Source of the DNA: Rivularia sp963920925 | GTDB taxonomy: Bacteria > Cyanobacteriota > Cyanobacteriia > Cyanobacteriales > Nostocaceae | DNA length: 64,000 bases | Assembly: GCF_963920925.1 (NCBI RefSeq) | Contig: NZ_CAWUDI010000046.1 | Coordinates: 4,087 to 68,086 of the forward strand | Direction of reading: 5' to 3' | Shown: positions 62,299 to 64,000 of the stretch, one piece after another | How the letters are laid out: each line of letters begins with the position of its first letter | Numbering within the stretch: position 1 is the stretch's first letter | Made by a program: the position numbers and the translations under genes | Notes under the pieces: generated by a model | The model's database searches: none | What the model was told of the DNA's origin: nothing | Seen by the model: only the letters and a program-made list of their open reading frames with translations

Positions 62299-63531
62299 TT
62301 AACCTGCTTGAACTTCAGTATTACCGTTACGGATAGACCATGCCATTTCTAGCAATTTAGTCCAGCGCTTTTGTAGTTGTTTGGGAGTACACTTAAGTTC
62401 TTTTGCAATTGCTTGGTCGTTTTCTTTAGCACTTTTCAACTCCAACATTTGACGTTGTTGTTCGGAAAGCTGACCGACAAAAGCATCCCACTGAGTGGAA
62501 GACATTCCCAATTTTTGCTCTAAAGTTGCACCCAACCACTGGTGTACCAATTGCCAGTTATGAGTCCGGGCAAACTTCTCTACATGGTACTTAAAACGCT
62601 GCTGTAGATAATCGCGCTGACGACTAGTTAAACCTAGTATTCTGTCAATTTCTGGAGCGCTGAGGTCTTGCAGTTTCAATGTTAAGTAATCTACACAGTC
62701 AGTTTGACCTTGAGCCTGTAAGTAATTCACCAACTCAGAAACTACTCTATCGCGTTCTGCTTCTTCGGCTGGATCGAAGTTGGATTGTGCAACCATTTGC
62801 GATCGCACTTGTTGAACTGCGGAACTACGTTGGTAAGCTTCAGCATCTTCGGATTTGGCTGATTCTAAAGCCATTTCCATATCAACGGTGGTTTCTTGAG
62901 GTAAACGACGGCTGAAGCCTTGAGCGCGGAGGATAATTAACTGCTGGTTAGCATTGCCCGGTAGAGAAATACGACGCTTGGCATACTGTTCGGTAAATGC
63001 CATGTACTCTCCTAATTGCAAGCGAGTCCGGGGAGTGTAATCAGCTGGTAATTCGTTTTCCCGACGAAAGGCTTTAATAGCTTCAATATAAAATGCTTGT
63101 AAAAAATCTTCAATCAAGCTGTAACGTGCATCAAAACCTAACTGACAACCGGGGAGACTAATGTGACGGTAAACCATAGAACCAAGAGTGCTATGTAATT
63201 CGACCCTACCGCGTCTGGAACCTAGTTGATAGTAGTGCAAGCACTTTTGCAAGCGATGCCGCGATAAACTAACTAACCAAGATTTAACTTGTCCGGATGA
63301 TTGGATGCGATAGCTTTTTTCGCAAATACGTTCGACTTCTTTAGCTATGCGGTTAGCGACTAATTGAATAGTAGCAGGGGTAGCTTTAACTTGGGACTCT
63401 AGCTCTTGACATATCTGCTGAACTAATGCATTGTTAGTATCCTGTGATTGTAAATTTGCAGTTTCATTTGCGGTTTCGTTATCAACAGCAGATGTGGAGG
63501 AAGGTAGATTCGCAATGTTTGTTTTCATCAT
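62299..63531 (-). CDS. HetZ-like heterocyst differentiation regulator
   Basis: A 410-residue protein of the HetZ group. The N-terminal part has QICQELESQVKATPATIQLVANRIAKEVERICEKSYRIQSSGQ, followed by the most conserved block RHRLQKCLHYYQLGSRRGRVELHSTLGSMVYRHI, then YSLIEDFLQAFYIEAIKAFRREN and LGEYMAFTEQYAKRRI. The C-terminal half contains LGLTSRQRDYLQQRFKYHVEKFA, reminiscent of a sigma-like helix-turn-helix. HetZ is an early regulator of heterocyst formation. I cannot separate HetZ itself from HetZ-related paralogues, and patU3/patU5 are absent next to it, so no symbol is given. Confidence 0.8.
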   Translation of the reverse strand: MMKTNIANLPSSTSAVDNETANETANLQSQDTNNALVQQICQELESQVKATPATIQLVANRIAKEVERICEKSYRIQSSGQVKSWLVSLSRHRLQKCLHYYQLGSRRGRVELHSTLGSMVYRHISLPGCQLGFDARYSLIEDFLQAFYIEAIKAFRRENELPADYTPRTRLQLGEYMAFTEQYAKRRISLPGNANQQLIILRAQGFSRRLPQETTVDMEMALESAKSEDAEAYQRSSAVQQVRSQMVAQSNFDPAEEAERDRVVSELVNYLQAQGQTDCVDYLTLKLQDLSAPEIDRILGLTSRQRDYLQQRFKYHVEKFARTHNWQLVHQWLGATLEQKLGMSSTQWDAFVGQLSEQQRQMLELKSAKENDQAIAKELKCTPKQLQKRWTKLLEMAWSIRNGNTEVQAG

Positions 63532-63903
63532 TTTTTAGGATTGGTACTGCACCGTAAGGACTACGGAGCCAGTCTGGGGAGGTACTCCAGAAAGAGCGTT
63601 ATCTTTCAAGAGTCGCCATCAGCACTGCTCACATTTATGAATGTAAGAAATATCCGTAAGTTCCGGATGGGCTGGTGTGTCGCTTTCTTCGAGTTTATCG
63701 AAATTGCCACTGTCACACTCCTGAGTATAAATACTCGAAAACGCCTTAAAACCTTATAAGGTATGGCTTTGTGCCTTAGTGACTCTGCCCCCATTTTAAC
63801 CTGATGAATGTGACAATTCGAGAATTGGAGTATCAAAATTGATTAAAAATACAAATTAAACCAACAGGCATTTTTGACTTCGGTAAAGAATAAAGGAGAG
63901 GGG
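63532..63903. other. Upstream region of the HetZ-like gene
   Basis: No convincing gene is seen. The DNA between 63541 and 63800 is less AT-rich than most intergenic regions here and may hold the promoter and leader of the HetZ-like gene. No known regulatory site could be assigned. Confidence 0.5.
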
Positions 63904-64000
63904 GTGATGGGGTGATGGGGAGAGAGGGAGACAAGGGGACAAGGGGACAAGGGGACAAGGCGACAAGGGGACAAGGCGACAAGGGGACAAGGCGACAAGG
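63904..64000. repeat. GGGGACAAG / GCGACAAGG tandem repeat at the window edge
   Basis: Starts with GGTGATGGGGTGATGGGG, then nine-base units GGGGACAAG and GCGACAAGG repeat to the last base of the window and continue outside. It is the same repeat family as the one inside ppsA at 57671-57725. Confidence 0.95.

Noticed and set aside
63904..64000. CRISPR array or telomere-like structure at the right edge
   Set aside because: Nine-base units without spacers; these are simple tandem repeats as in ppsA.

Overview
The window reads as a chromosome segment of a filamentous, heterocyst-type cyanobacterium (Nostocales-like). The evidence is a HetZ-like regulator, an orphan XisI, Ycf54 and DUF751/Ycf33-type proteins, crtE, a phytochrome photosensory protein, DUF4327, several Uma2 nucleases, many GCGATCGC (HIP1) octamers, AT-rich intergenic DNA and the short heptanucleotide tandem repeats typical of this group. 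No rRNA, tRNA or CRISPR array was seen. The genus cannot be fixed from the sequence alone.

Layout. 1-2.4 kb: a STAND protein (NB-ARC plus TPR, minus strand, cut by the window edge) whose reading frame is split by one in-frame TGA. 2.6-6.5 kb: ExoD-like membrane protein, ABC-2 permease, then a compact plus-strand cluster of two DUF488 genes, a probable dual-OB protein and an orphan HicB. 6.5-11.4 kb: site-2 protease, a structured repeat, ATP-grasp enzyme, NERD nuclease, Uma2 nuclease and an unknown gene. 11.7-18.3 kb: housekeeping genes (pdxJ, SnoaL-like, ycf54, SPOR-like, PAP2-like, crtE, folD, a lipoprotein, NUDIX). 18.3-25.7 kb: AI-2E exporter, a nuclease-like protein, a frameshifted DUF6745 gene and a two-gene restriction-modification system bracketed by direct copies of a 170-bp repeat. 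25.7-31.6 kb: mutS, a DUF559 nuclease between repeats, and a peroxide-response group (perR divergent from a type II peroxiredoxin, followed by a thioredoxin-reductase-like flavoprotein).

31.6-43.3 kb: a seven-gene minus-strand uptake cluster: two duplicated TonB-dependent receptors with N-terminal AMIN domains, each behind a Fur-box-like palindrome, followed by a complete Dpp/Nik-type ABC importer (binding lipoprotein, two permeases, two ATPases). The layout suggests iron-controlled import of a metal chelate from the outer to the inner membrane. 43.4-53.3 kb: transposase remnant, an ABC exporter, xisI, a truncated CHAT protease, a divergent Uma2 pair, a decayed copy of an ABC ATPase segment, a MITE, an L,D-transpeptidase, an ankyrin protein and a kinase-less phytochrome. 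53.6-64 kb: PMT glycosyltransferase, GNAT, nested repeats with a small transposon-like insertion, ppsA carrying a tandem repeat inside its coding sequence, a second MITE copy, DUF4327, rbfA, DUF751 and the HetZ-like gene.

The strongest leads are the TGA-split STAND gene, the DUF488/dual-OB cluster, the Fur-box TonB/Dpp-type importer, the kinase-less phytochrome, the repeat-flanked restriction-modification pair, the repeat insertion inside ppsA, and two small inverted-repeat elements whose ends and target duplications can be read directly. All functional calls come from reading motifs and remembered family features; no database search was run.
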